In this document: piece after piece, positions 6,897 to 14,778 of the stretch
Layout: each line of letters opens with the position of its first letter
Position numbering within the stretch: the stretch's first letter is position 1
Source of the DNA: Candidatus Altarchaeota archaeon
GTDB lineage: Archaea; Altiarchaeota; Altiarchaeia; IMC4; QMZM01
Reading direction: 5' to 3'
Length of the DNA stretch: 29,827 nt
Assembly (NCBI GenBank): GCA_015523055.1
Contig: WALD01000063.1
Location: 1 to 29,827 of the forward strand
The notes under the pieces: generated by a model
The model's database searches: none
Seen by the model: the letters and a program-made list of their open reading frames with translations, nothing else
Told to the model about the DNA's origin: nothing
Translations under genes and position numbers: made by a program

Positions 6897-7591
6897 CGAT
6901 AATTCTGCGGGGCATTAAGGAATCTGAACCTTTCGGGAGCTTCCTGTAGAAGGGCATATATGTCCCTGGATTCACCCAGACCGAATATATCAAGGTCCGG
7001 GGGGGCCAGTTCTCTGATTCCCGGAAGATTGTCATAGTTCTTGTTCTCTACAAAACTACCGTCAATAAGCTCAAGGTATGCCCCTCCTTTTTTTTCAATA
7101 ATCGGACCGTAATCTGATTCAAATTCGCTGCTAACGAGGTTTGCCATCCTCAGCTCCCGGCTGGATGGGTTTATGGTTATGTGGCAGTAACCGGGGGGTA
7201 TAACGACCTTGTCTCCCTTCTCCGCATTTACAAGGATGACGTCGTCTTCTTTCTGGAGAAGGTAGTGTGCATTCCCTTCCAGTACCTCATAGAGCTCAGG
7301 ATAGGAAAAGGAATTCCCCGGAACCGGGGGGTGGCAGTGCCCCTTGGTCTTTACGAATTCCCTGCCGAGATTCATCGGGGGGATTATGGTTATATCGTAT
7401 CTGAGCCTTTCCCTCACCATGACCTCTCTGTCGTCCCTGCTGAGAGCGAGGTCCCTATACATGTAGTAAAGCTCAACCTCCTCCGGATTCCGGACAGACG
7501 CCAGCCATTCCCGGTCATAGATAACATCAAGCATGTCGCTGAGCCTCCTGATAGACGGCTCGATTATCCGCCCGCCAAACCTGATTTTCAT
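6893..7591 (-). CDS. pgiA: cupin-type glucose-6-phosphate isomerase
   Basis: Archaeal cPGI interconverts glucose-6-phosphate and fructose-6-phosphate with a metal-containing cupin fold, unrelated to the common PGI. The metal-binding set is visible: His85 and His87 in KGHCHPP, Glu99 in YPELYEV and His137 in PPGYCHITI. With start ATG 7591 the protein has 232 residues, longer than Pyrococcus cPGI (about 190) because of a C-terminal tail of about 50 residues. I prefer ATG 7591 to the in-frame ATG at 7630: RRLSDM-type cPGI N-termini begin here, and the only A/T-rich promoter element (about 7631-7640) would lie within the longer gene. Links GalU's sugar phosphates to glycolysis. Confidence 0.88.
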   Translation of the reverse strand: MKIRFGGRIIEPSIRRLSDMLDVIYDREWLASVRNPEEVELYYMYRDLALSRDDREVMVRERLRYDITIIPPMNLGREFVKTKGHCHPPVPGNSFSYPELYEVLEGNAHYLLQKEDDVILVNAEKGDKVVIPPGYCHITINPSSRELRMANLVSSEFESDYGPIIEKKGGAYLELIDGSFVENKNYDNLPGIRELAPPDLDIFGLGESRDIYALLQEAPERFRFLNAPQNYR

Positions 7592-7716
7592 ATTGATTAA
7601 ATCATAAGAGGTTCGCCATAAAACCTGCAATGATAATTTATTCTCTGTAGCTCTTTTCCATAAGCCCTATTTTGAATGCATATTTAGGTATATAAACGGA
7701 GATATCTACAAGAGCA
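7592..7716. promoter_or_regulatory. divergent promoters pgiA / winged-helix gene
   Basis: For the plus strand, GTATATAAAC (7688-7697) lies about 24 bp before ATG 7717, the spacing expected for a leaderless transcript. For the minus strand, TAAATTATCA (7631-7640 complement) would start transcription near 7608, just before ATG 7591. Confidence 0.5.
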
Positions 7717-8064
7717 ATGAAATCCGATAAATCCATACTCGTTGAGGTGATGGGAGATCACCCAAGCATCAGAATACTGGACTTCCTGATAGATAACAAG
7801 AATTTCGACTACTCAAAGACCGATGTCTGCGAAGGTGCAGGAGTTAGTCCTGGCTCTCTCTACAAGCTCTGGCACAAATTTGAAGAATCTGGAATCGTTG
7901 AAAAGACGAGGCAGTATGGAGCAACAAAACTCTACAGACTGAATAAAAGAACCCCGTTGGTTAAGAAGCTACTGGAATTCGATCTGGAGCTGGCGAAGCA
8001 TTATGCAAGACTGGAACTGAAGCAGGGCGTTCCAGCCGGGAGAACTGTTCCTGTGCCTGCTTAG
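7717..8064 (+). CDS. winged-helix DNA-binding protein
   Basis: A 115-residue protein with a winged helix-turn-helix: DHPSIRILDFLIDNKNFDYS as the first helices, a recognition region GVSPGSLYKLWHKFEESGIV and a wing VEKTRQYGATKLYRLNK. After residue 85 comes a charged amphipathic helix (LLEFDLELAKHYARLEL) that may mediate dimerisation. This architecture recurs in many archaeal one-domain regulators; the target is unknown. Its own TATA box precedes it and the transcript is probably leaderless. It stands alone between pgiA and a small membrane protein, so the context does not reveal the regulon. Confidence 0.6.
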   Translation: MKSDKSILVEVMGDHPSIRILDFLIDNKNFDYSKTDVCEGAGVSPGSLYKLWHKFEESGIVEKTRQYGATKLYRLNKRTPLVKKLLEFDLELAKHYARLELKQGVPAGRTVPVPA

Positions 8065-8101
8065 AATCCCCGGAAGCTGAATTTCTGCGGATTCCAAAAC
8101 C

Positions 8102-8136
8102 CAAAGAATTTATACTAAAAGCTCACAGTTATAATT
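8102..8136 (+). promoter_or_regulatory. promoter of small membrane protein gene
   Basis: AATTTATACTA (8106-8116) lies 21-31 bp before ATG 8137, a typical archaeal TATA position for a leaderless message. No SD is present. Confidence 0.5.
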
Positions 8137-8421
8137 ATGGAGAAAGAGGATGTTTTTATATTTGTAGTGTCATCGGTTGGTATATGGATAATGCTTGAGT
8201 TTCTTACCTTCATTGCCTATGGAAGCCTCTTTCTGCTGACCGGGATAACATTGCCCATATCTCTCGGAGCTGCGGTGCAGATAACCATGCTGTGGGAGGC
8301 TCAGCATATCCCTGGCAGGGACGAAATCCTTAAGCTGAGAAGGGACATGAGAATGGTGAAGCTCAATGTATTGAATGCGAATTACGGTAGATTCAACCCT
8401 TATCCGCACTTCTTCTCATAA
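8137..8421 (+). CDS. small two-helix membrane protein
   Basis: Ninety-four residues with two hydrophobic helices (about 7-30 and 34-54, the first containing VVSSVGIWIMLEFLTF), then a charged cytoplasmic tail with ILKLRRDMRMVKLNVLNAN. No family recognised. The 3' end overlaps the convergent phosphoribosyltransferase gene by 29 bp (8393-8421). The TATA box upstream and the orderly membrane topology argue that it is real. Confidence 0.55.
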   Translation: MEKEDVFIFVVSSVGIWIMLEFLTFIAYGSLFLLTGITLPISLGAAVQITMLWEAQHIPGRDEILKLRRDMRMVKLNVLNANYGRFNPYPHFFS

Positions 8422-9007
8422 CCCCTGCTATGGTCTTTTCGTCGAGGTCAAGGTCAAACTCCTTCTTCATCTCCCCCACCAGTTCCTTTGCAGTCAGTCC
8501 CGGCTTTCTGCTGAGAATTCTTCCTGCTAAATTTGTTATATCCTCATTCAGGTTCCAGGGAAGGATAATCCACCTCCATTTTTCCCTGTCCCCGGCATAA
8601 AAGTCGGGGGTAAATTTAGACTGTGATTTGTGGATAAGGGTTGCAGTCTTAATCCTGGCGGGATGTAGTTTTTTGAGATAATTAAGAGACACCTCAAGAC
8701 TCTCTCCGGTATCTGTGAGGTCGTCGACCAGAAGAACCCTTCTGCCCTCTATACCGGCACGGAGCGGAACCCTCAGTTCTGCCTTTCCGGACCTTGTTGC
8801 CGTTATGCCCCAGTGTTCAGCCCTGAGCGTGAGGATTTCCTTTACCCCCAGAAGGTCGGAGAGATTCATGGCCGGAACCATGCCGCCCCTGATTATTGCG
8901 ATTATGATGTCTGGTTTGAAGCCGGAATTCCTTATCTTTTCTGCAAGGATTTCCGAAAGCTTCCTTGCATGGTCCCATGAGATGATCTCGCACCGGGGGT
9001 TTTCCAT
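8393..9007 (-). CDS. purine-type phosphoribosyltransferase with C-terminal helical domain
   Basis: A type I phosphoribosyltransferase. The PRPP-binding loop is VLLVDDLTDTGES (91-103), and IIAIIRGGMVPA (36-47) is the loop that contacts pyrophosphate. Such proteins turn a free base plus PRPP into a nucleotide. A further 55 residues (from about 150, RKPGLTAKELVGEMKKEF onward) form a small helical, winged-helix-like tail. The neighbour 9043-9738 releases hypoxanthine, so salvage of hypoxanthine or guanine to IMP/GMP is the likely job; this is inference from context. The start at ATG 9007 faces the phosphorylase gene across a 35-bp divergent promoter. Confidence 0.8.
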   Translation of the reverse strand: MENPRCEIISWDHARKLSEILAEKIRNSGFKPDIIIAIIRGGMVPAMNLSDLLGVKEILTLRAEHWGITATRSGKAELRVPLRAGIEGRRVLLVDDLTDTGESLEVSLNYLKKLHPARIKTATLIHKSQSKFTPDFYAGDREKWRWIILPWNLNEDITNLAGRILSRKPGLTAKELVGEMKKEFDLDLDEKTIAGVMRRSADKG

Positions 9008-9042
9008 TCTATTAATATTTGTATTCCAAATGGTTTAACCTA
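9008..9042. promoter_or_regulatory. compact divergent promoter
   Basis: A 35-bp gap separates the two ATGs of the phosphoribosyltransferase and phosphorylase. ATTAATATTT (9011-9020) lies 23-32 bp before the plus-strand ATG 9043, giving a leaderless transcript. The minus-strand gene must use elements further right, overlapping the phosphorylase 5' end. Confidence 0.4.
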
Positions 9043-9738
9043 ATGACTATCGGGATAATCGGCGGAACCTCGCTGATAGGGACGAATCTCGGTGATTTCA
9101 GTGAGGAAGAGACAGAAACAGAATATGGGAAATCATATCTTCTGATAGGTGACGATGTCGTCTTCATCCCAAGGCACGGCAGGGACAGAAGAATTCCCCC
9201 CCACAGAATAAATCACCGCGCTAATATAAAGGCCCTTGATATCAGAGGTATAAGCAGAATTATTGGGGTTAATTCAGTCGGCAGCCTGAAGCTGGAATTA
9301 AAGCCGGATTCGCTGCTGATTCCCGACGACTACATCGCCCCCTGGAACATCCCGACCTTCCACGACAACGAGATAGTCCATATTACTCCCTCTCTAAATG
9401 AAGGGTTGAGGCAGTCCATAATCAGGGCTGCGAGGGAGCTGGATATTCCTGTGATTACCAGGGGGGTCTATTTCCAGACAACGGGACCGAGGCTTGAAAC
9501 GAGGGCCGAGATTAATCTGATGAAGAATTTTGCCGACCTTGTGGGAATGAGCCTTGCCTCAGAAGCGACTCTGGCCCAGGAACTGGGGATTGAGTATGCA
9601 GGTATCTGCTCGGTTGATAACTATGCCAATGGAGTAGTGGAAGAGGAGCTGGACTTCAGAAGGGTTATTGAGAATGCCTCCAGAGACAGGGAGGATTTAA
9701 GGAGATTACTGCTAAGATTGATTAAGGAGTTGAAATAA
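9043..9738 (+). CDS. S-methyl-5'-thioinosine / purine nucleoside phosphorylase
   Basis: A PNP/MTAP-family phosphorylase that splits a purine (deoxy)nucleoside with phosphate. N-terminal IGIIGGTSL binds phosphate; PRHGRDRRIPPHRINHRAN is the family signature; GVYFQTTGPRLET and GMSLASEATLAQELGI follow. The substrate loop reads CSVDNYANGV. MTAPs that use adenine have Asp at the key positions; Asn here points to 6-oxopurines such as methylthioinosine, as known for methanogen enzymes. Its neighbour DadD would provide that deaminated substrate. 231 residues from ATG 9043; an in-frame ATG at 9019 would lie within the promoter. Confidence 0.88.
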   Translation: MTIGIIGGTSLIGTNLGDFSEEETETEYGKSYLLIGDDVVFIPRHGRDRRIPPHRINHRANIKALDIRGISRIIGVNSVGSLKLELKPDSLLIPDDYIAPWNIPTFHDNEIVHITPSLNEGLRQSIIRAARELDIPVITRGVYFQTTGPRLETRAEINLMKNFADLVGMSLASEATLAQELGIEYAGICSVDNYANGVVEEELDFRRVIENASRDREDLRRLLLRLIKELK

Positions 9739-9740
9739 AG

Positions 9741-9770
9741 AGGAGGTATATGGGACAGGAGGTCAAAATG
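9741..9770 (+). promoter_or_regulatory. tandem ribosome binding sites deciding the dadD start
   Basis: AGGAGGT occurs twice, at 9741-9747 before ATG 9750 (two bases apart) and at 9757-9763 before ATG 9768 (four bases apart). Both ATGs are in frame. The second spacing is more workable, and homologous proteins start with the MSILIKN-type strand, so ATG 9768 is preferred. Confidence 0.6.
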
Positions 9771-11048
9771 TCAATACTGATAAAAAACGTCCTGCTGGAC
9801 GGAAGGGAAACCTCAATCTATATTGAGGAGAATTCCATAGCCGGGATTGGGGAGAATTCAGACGCCGACGAGACAATAGATGGGAGGGGAATGGCCGCTC
9901 TTCCCGGAATGATTAATACGCACTCACATGCTGCCATGTCCCTGTTCAGGGGCTATGGAGATGATATGAAACTCCATGAATGGTTGGAGAAGAGGATATG
10001 GCCGATTGAGGACAGATTGACTGAAGAGGATGTTTACTGGGGAACAAAGCTCGCCTGTTTAGAGATGATTAAGTCAGGCACTGTCTGCTTCAATGACATG
10101 TACTGGCATCTTCCCGGAACGGTCAGGGCGGTTGAGGAGATGGGGATTCGTGCCGTCCTGAGTCCGGCATTCATAGACAACTTTGATGAGGAGAGGAGAG
10201 AGAAAACCATAAAGGAGCATACAAAACTTCTGAGGGATGTTAAGTCAAACAGCTCCGGGAGGATAACCCCTGCTCTGGGCCCGCATGCTTTATACACAGT
10301 CTCCAGAGAAGGACTGCAGTGGTGCAGGGAATTTGCAGATGAAGAGGATTTACTGATTCATTTTCATCTTGCGGAGACGGAGCAGGAGAATAAGGACTGC
10401 CTGAAGAAGAACGGCAAGAGGCCGGTGGAGTATCTGGAGGATATCGGATTTCTCTCCGAGAGGCTTGTAGCTGCCCATTGCAACTGGCTCAATAAGAAGG
10501 ATATGAAGATTCTCGCAGAGCATGGCGTTAAGATAACCCACAACCCAACCTCCAATATGAAGCTGTCAACCGGGGTGATGCCATACCCGGAGATGAGGAA
10601 CGCCGGGCTTACCGTCTCCCTTGGAACAGATGGCTGTGCCTCAAACAATAATCTTGACATGTTTGAGGAGATGAAATTCGCTGCACTGCTCCAGAAGTCC
10701 GCAGGGAATGATCCGACCGCGATGCCTGCACAGGAGGCATGGGAGGCGGCCACAATCAATGGTGCCAGGGCACTCGGCCTGAATTCCGGCAGGATTGAGG
10801 AGGGCATGTTGGCGGATATTATGCTCGTAAATCTGAGAATTCCCGCCCTGACCCCGAATCACAATCTGATATCAAATCTCGTATATTCAGCAAACGGCTC
10901 CTGCGTTGATACGGTAATCTGCAACGGAAGAATTCTCATGCATGGCAGAAAGGTCAAGGATGAAGACAGGATAATGGAGAAAGCTAACGAGGTTGCGATG
11001 AGACTCGCGCAGGATAATGTATTTATATCCGACAGGACAAATTCATAA
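9768..11048 (+). CDS. dadD: 5'-deoxyadenosine / MTA / SAH deaminase (DadD type)
   Basis: A metal-dependent amidohydrolase that deaminates the adenine ring of 5'-deoxyadenosine, S-adenosylhomocysteine and methylthioadenosine. Visible are the metal site PGMINTHSHAAM (HxH), LGPHALYTVS, the HFHLAETEQE histidine and glutamate, AAHCNWL, and the catalytic LGTDGCASNNNLDMFEEM. 426 residues from ATG 9768 is the family length. It follows the phosphorylase by 29 bp, and together they convert SAM by-products to hypoxanthine. A plain guanine or chlorohydrolase-like activity is unlikely given the neighbour. The next gene starts two bases after its stop. Confidence 0.88.
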   Translation: MSILIKNVLLDGRETSIYIEENSIAGIGENSDADETIDGRGMAALPGMINTHSHAAMSLFRGYGDDMKLHEWLEKRIWPIEDRLTEEDVYWGTKLACLEMIKSGTVCFNDMYWHLPGTVRAVEEMGIRAVLSPAFIDNFDEERREKTIKEHTKLLRDVKSNSSGRITPALGPHALYTVSREGLQWCREFADEEDLLIHFHLAETEQENKDCLKKNGKRPVEYLEDIGFLSERLVAAHCNWLNKKDMKILAEHGVKITHNPTSNMKLSTGVMPYPEMRNAGLTVSLGTDGCASNNNLDMFEEMKFAALLQKSAGNDPTAMPAQEAWEAATINGARALGLNSGRIEEGMLADIMLVNLRIPALTPNHNLISNLVYSANGSCVDTVICNGRILMHGRKVKDEDRIMEKANEVAMRLAQDNVFISDRTNS

Positions 11049-11050
11049 TC

Positions 11051-11518
11051 ATGAAGCAGTTGAGGAGTATAATCTCAAGGGTAAGGTGGAATGTGGTGTT
11101 TGGAATTCTTGCATCAATTACTATTATTCTGCTTCTTGCAGTCGTCTTTATCTCGGTCAAACCACTGGATTCGGGGTATAAGGGGGAGGACGATATCAGG
11201 ATAAGGTCATGGGCTGAGCCGGCGACGGTTAAGCTGAATGACGAAAGCTGGATATGGATTGACATCAGGAATACAGGTTCCAATACCCGCCTTGTGCATG
11301 TAACACTTGAAAGCCACGACCCGAGCCTGAGGTTCATTGACACCAACAACCAGACAATAAGGAAGGATATCTCAATTGGTCCCAGAGAAAGCAGAAAACC
11401 GGGATTTCCTGTGGAGATTAATGCAGAGTTGAGCGGCGATTATGGAGTCAGGATAACGGTTTCTTATACATACAATCGGATTGAGGATGAGGTTACCCTG
11501 AGGGTCAGGAAGGGTTAG
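11051..11518 (+). CDS. membrane-anchored extracellular Ig-like domain protein
   Basis: 155 residues. A basic start (MKQLRSIISRVRW) and one transmembrane segment (about 15-36, GILASITIILLLAVVFISV) anchor it, with the rest outside. The outer part has beta-rich phrases such as EPATVKLNDESWIWIDIRN, HVTLESHDPSLRF and SGDYGVRITVSYTYN, typical of a CARDB/Ig-like (archaeal COG1361-like) fold that often mimics carboxy-terminal S-layer modules. Ligand unknown. It is the last gene of the plus-strand group and starts two bases after dadD, so it is co-transcribed, though a functional link to nucleoside salvage is not apparent. Confidence 0.6.
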   Translation: MKQLRSIISRVRWNVVFGILASITIILLLAVVFISVKPLDSGYKGEDDIRIRSWAEPATVKLNDESWIWIDIRNTGSNTRLVHVTLESHDPSLRFIDTNNQTIRKDISIGPRESRKPGFPVEINAELSGDYGVRITVSYTYNRIEDEVTLRVRKG

Positions 11519-11542
11519 TATACCCCGGGGGGAGTATAATCA

Positions 11543-12226
11543 TTACACCCTGACAATCTCAGGAAGAATTCCGTAGGTTCCGAGTTCTTTCCCTCTTATA
11601 ATCAGAACGCCCTGAATTCCATCAATTCCCTCTGCCGTTAGGATTCCGTATCGGATTCCATCCGGTCCCCTGACCTCGTTTGCTATTGCCGTGGCTGCGG
11701 AATCAGCGAGAGGGCACGACTCTGCAACAACGGTGACTGAGTCCGATTCTCCAAGACTGATTGAATGCCCCACCGAGGCTGAGCTGGTGCAGATTCCCAG
11801 GGGGGTTGATCCGGGCTTGACTCTGAGGGCAATCCTGCCGGAGAATTCCGACCGGCCGGAGTAGATTCCAACCAGTTTCTCTTCCCTGAGCCTGAGGAAT
11901 ATATCCCCACCGTTTTCCACAATCACCTCCTTGGCTCCGTTGTTGAGAAGATAGTTTCCAAGCAGTTCGGAGAAGGTTCCCGCCACGGCAGCCATGGGGC
12001 CTACCCCCGCCTTCTCCGATGCGAATGACATAATTCTCGCAATTCCAGGAGAATTCTTTTCTGCTTTCAGGGGTTCATAGGAAGAGAGAAAGAACGGTTC
12101 CTCCTGCAGGTATCTCTCCAGTTCATTGTAGAGTCTCTCTAATTCCTGTTGTGCCCTTTCCTTCAAGTCCCTGTCACAGATTGCCCTGATGGAAGAATTC
12201 TTGTAGTTTAGATTGAATTCAGTCAT
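11543..12226 (-). CDS. COG2122 / UPF0280 protein (ApbE-like fold), sulfide assimilation
   Basis: 227 residues of the UPF0280 family. Recognisable marks are GPMAAVAGTFSELLG, VENGGDIFLRL, GICTSSASVGHS, ADSAATAIANEV and the final GTYGILPEIVRV. The fold is related to the flavin transferase ApbE. In Methanosarcina the COG2122 protein was linked genetically to efficient sulfide use for cysteine/homocysteine synthesis (from memory). The conserved CTSSAS cysteine is kept. The start is ATG 12226, which overlaps the upstream stop as ATGA; a longer in-frame ORF to 12289 would lie inside the ferredoxin gene. It is the last gene of a three-gene operon with tight coupling. Confidence 0.85.
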   Translation of the reverse strand: MTEFNLNYKNSSIRAICDRDLKERAQQELERLYNELERYLQEEPFFLSSYEPLKAEKNSPGIARIMSFASEKAGVGPMAAVAGTFSELLGNYLLNNGAKEVIVENGGDIFLRLREEKLVGIYSGRSEFSGRIALRVKPGSTPLGICTSSASVGHSISLGESDSVTVVAESCPLADSAATAIANEVRGPDGIRYGILTAEGIDGIQGVLIIRGKELGTYGILPEIVRV

Positions 12227-12624
12227 ACCCTCACTATCTCCATCGCCCTTAGTGGGCATGCATCCACGCACATCCCGCATCTTATGCATTTATCGCCATT
12301 GAGTTTTATGCTGTGGTCATCACTGAAGGATATAGCATCGGTCGGGCAGAGAGCTATACATGCACCGCAGTCAACACATCTTTCGGGGTTGTTCCTGATA
12401 TTCTTCTCCAGCTTATTTACCTCTACCCCCTCCCCCTTCAGATAATCCACCACCCTTTTCTGGTCTTTCCTATCGCCCAGAATGTCCACTATCAGCATTG
12501 CTTCCCCATAGTCCACATTCGCCCTGAGGATGTTGAGCATTACCCCTGTTTCAATCACGGTTCTGGATATTACAGGGGATTCCACCACCCCGGCTGGATA
12601 CCTCAGCTGGTATTTTGATGTCAT
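12223..12624 (-). CDS. NIL domain plus 2[4Fe-4S] ferredoxin
   Basis: 133 residues. The N-terminal part (1-75) is a NIL domain (substrate/methionine-binding-like ferredoxin-fold domain: YQLRYPAGVVESPVIS... VDYGEAMLIVDILG). The C-terminal half has two perfect cluster motifs, CVDCGACIALCP and CIRCGMCVDACP. This is the companion of the COG1900 protein, which in Methanosarcina acetivorans is needed to make homocysteine from aspartate semialdehyde and sulfide. The clusters probably deliver electrons or sulfur for reductive thiolation. Its start and stop both overlap neighbours by four bases (ATGA), so all three proteins are made together. Confidence 0.9.
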   Translation of the reverse strand: MTSKYQLRYPAGVVESPVISRTVIETGVMLNILRANVDYGEAMLIVDILGDRKDQKRVVDYLKGEGVEVNKLEKNIRNNPERCVDCGACIALCPTDAISFSDDHSIKLNGDKCIRCGMCVDACPLRAMEIVRV

Positions 12625-14108
12625 CTGGAAACACCCCTGTGGATTATATCTGCCATTGTTATAATGCCTATCACCCTGTTGTTCTCATCAACTACGGGAG
12701 TTGAACTGATATTGTTCTTGTCAAGCTTCCTTGTAACTGCATCTATAGGCTCATCCCTTCTGGAGATTATCACCTTCCGGGTCATTATCTCGGGGAGTTT
12801 CTTCTCTCCCCTTGCCAGTGCCCTTGTTATGTCCCATGTGGTTACTATGCCAATCAGCCTGTCATCTGAATCCACCACCGGCATCTGGTCTATCCTGTTC
12901 TCAACCATAAGCTCGGATACCCTCTTCAAGGAGTCCCTCTGTTTTGCCGTTACCGCCTTTTTTGTCATGATATCGGCAACAAACCTCGTTTCTTCCTTCA
13001 CCCTCATCGGTCTGACTTCAGAATCCAGGGGGAGATTCTCAACCGGTCTGGAGAGGAAGAATTCCCTGTCCTCAATCCACTGCCCTAGCGTTTCCATTAT
13101 CCTGCGGGATACCTTTATGCTGGACTGGGACCCTGTCTTCACCTTTTTACCGTTAATGTTTATCTTTCCTGAAAACAATTCCTCGTAGCTTACCTCTCCG
13201 AGAACATTCCTTGTTCTTCTCGGAATTCCGTAGTCAAGGATGCTTACAGTCAGGTCCCTGTTCCTGACTGCAGTGCTCTTTGCAATTTCCTCATCAAGGA
13301 CAGGGATGGGAATTCCAATACCTACAAAAAGGGAGACTCCATAGCCCGGGATTGTTGCCCCTGCCATGAATTCCGGCTGCATATCCTTCAGGTTCCCCCT
13401 GACGGAGAGGTTTCCCTGTCCTGTCTTTGGTGAGTGCTGCGTTCCCTCCCCTATCACATAGCCCTGTGCACCGCAGAGGAATATCCGGGTCCCAATGCCG
13501 ATTGTTTTATACTCCGGGTCATTGTTCAGCGGGCTTATCTCCCCGGTGCCTGAGAAATTCACATTTCCGATGTTGGGGAGCAGACTACCCATGTAGGTCC
13601 GAATCATGTCTTCGGTGGAATTCGCCGCAGCGTTATATTTCTGATAGCAATTCCTTGGGTTAAGGAGGTATGCCTGATTCATGTCCTCAAGGGTTATCGT
13701 AGTTTCAATCCTCTCCTTTGGATAGCAGTCGGTTCTATGGGCGATGGACCTCAGGTTTATCTCTCTGCCCTTCACCAGATCCTCTATAACATGAGCTCCG
13801 CCGTATTCAATGCCCCTGTCCTCACTAAGTTGTGTGGCTCCCAGATAAGCATCTACTGCCGCAATGCCGTGATATGCCTCAACATTATTCAGCCATACCC
13901 TCTGCATTTTTATTGGAGGGTCCGAATGTCCAAAGTTCAGTATAGCCCCGGATGAGCACATGGCTCCAAAGGTTCCCGTTGTTACTATGTCAACCTCTTT
14001 TGCAGCCCGCCTCGGGTTCTCCTCATATATCTCAGGCATCTCATCTGCCCTGACTACTACTGCTTCGCCCTTCTTTATCCTCTCGTTAATCTCCTCAATG
14101 GTTTTCAT
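12621..14108 (-). CDS. homocysteine biosynthesis protein (COG1900/DUF39) with two CBS domains
   Basis: 495 residues. The HcyBio domain (about 1-365) carries the conserved cysteines Cys51 (GAMCSSGA) and Cys128 (RTDCYPKER), proposed to hold persulfide in the conversion of aspartate semialdehyde to homocysteine. The final 130 residues are a CBS pair (IMTKKAVTAKQRDSL..., IMTRKVIISRRDEPI...), which usually binds adenosyl compounds and could tune activity to SAM or ATP levels. First gene of the operon with NIL-ferredoxin and COG2122. Start ATG 14108 is preceded by AGGAG very close to the start. The divergent regulator also has CBS domains. Confidence 0.92.
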   Translation of the reverse strand: MKTIEEINERIKKGEAVVVRADEMPEIYEENPRRAAKEVDIVTTGTFGAMCSSGAILNFGHSDPPIKMQRVWLNNVEAYHGIAAVDAYLGATQLSEDRGIEYGGAHVIEDLVKGREINLRSIAHRTDCYPKERIETTITLEDMNQAYLLNPRNCYQKYNAAANSTEDMIRTYMGSLLPNIGNVNFSGTGEISPLNNDPEYKTIGIGTRIFLCGAQGYVIGEGTQHSPKTGQGNLSVRGNLKDMQPEFMAGATIPGYGVSLFVGIGIPIPVLDEEIAKSTAVRNRDLTVSILDYGIPRRTRNVLGEVSYEELFSGKININGKKVKTGSQSSIKVSRRIMETLGQWIEDREFFLSRPVENLPLDSEVRPMRVKEETRFVADIMTKKAVTAKQRDSLKRVSELMVENRIDQMPVVDSDDRLIGIVTTWDITRALARGEKKLPEIMTRKVIISRRDEPIDAVTRKLDKNNISSTPVVDENNRVIGIITMADIIHRGVSR

Positions 14109-14120
14109 TCTCCTGCAAAA

Positions 14121-14220
14121 CAGGATATATACCTGCAGGTTACATTAGATATCTGATGTCTTTATATAAATAATGAGGGAATAAAATTATGCAGATATGC
14201 ATAAATCAGGGTAGAGCAGG
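14121..14220. promoter_or_regulatory. divergent promoter with palindromic operator
   Basis: Plus strand: TATA box TTTATATAAATAA (14160-14172) predicts a transcript start near 14192. Exactly there lies TTATGCAGATATGCATAA (14187-14204), two perfect 7-bp arms around GATA, a good candidate operator for the HTH protein encoded next. Towards the minus-strand gene are a near-palindrome CAGGATATATACCTG (14121-14135), the palindrome ACCTGCAGGT (14131-14140) and GATATC (14148-14153). An SD-like GAGCAGG is directly before ATG 14221. Confidence 0.6.
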
Positions 14221-14778
14221 ATGAAACCCCCGGAACTGCAGGATATTGAAAGGCTGCGAAAGAGATTTGGACTGACCCAGGAAGAGCTTGCCAGGAAGGC
14301 AGGGATCAGCCAGTCTTTGATAGCAAGGATTGAATCAGGAAAGGTAGATCCATGCTACTCAAGGGTTGCGAGAATTTTTGAGGCGCTGGATGAGATGAAG
14401 AGCCGGGGCATCAGGGCAAGGGAACTAATGACGGGAAGGGTGGTCAGGATTCAGGCAGGGGATTCAATGGAGAAAGCCACAAGGGTAATGAAAAGGTATG
14501 ATGTTTCACAGCTGCCGGTCCTTAAGGGGAAAAAACAGGTTGGTTCCATATCAGAGCGGGTTATTCTTGATGAGATAGCAAAGGGTACCGATGTTCATAC
14601 CTTATCAGAGAAAAAGGTCAGCGAATTCATGGAAGATGCCTTCCCTGTCGTCAGCCCCAATGCCCCTCTTACCTCTCTTTCTGCCCTTCTGGAGAATCAC
14701 CCCGCTGTTCTGATAGTGGATAGGGGAGATATCAGAGGAATCATAAGCAGGGCGGACTTACTTAAAGTCATCCGATAA
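14221..14778 (+). CDS. XRE-family regulator with CBS pair
   Basis: 185 residues. Residues 7-60 are a Cro/CI helix-turn-helix (RFGLTQEELARKAGISQSLI, ARIESGKVDP). Residues 65-185 hold two CBS motifs (ELMTGRVVRIQAGDSMEKA and VSEFMEDAFPVVSPNAPL). This domain pair (COG3620 type) is a known archaeal layout: the CBS unit senses an adenine-containing ligand and controls DNA binding. It is divergent to the homocysteine operon, whose first enzyme has the same sensor type, and an 18-bp palindrome lies over its own start site. I infer that it represses itself and the homocysteine genes in response to SAM or a related nucleotide. Confidence 0.85.
   Translation: MKPPELQDIERLRKRFGLTQEELARKAGISQSLIARIESGKVDPCYSRVARIFEALDEMKSRGIRARELMTGRVVRIQAGDSMEKATRVMKRYDVSQLPVLKGKKQVGSISERVILDEIAKGTDVHTLSEKKVSEFMEDAFPVVSPNAPLTSLSALLENHPAVLIVDRGDIRGIISRADLLKVIR

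Noticed and set aside
12664..13188. 174-residue plus-strand ORF opposite the homocysteine biosynthesis gene
   Set aside because: It is a serine-rich antisense frame of a well conserved gene.
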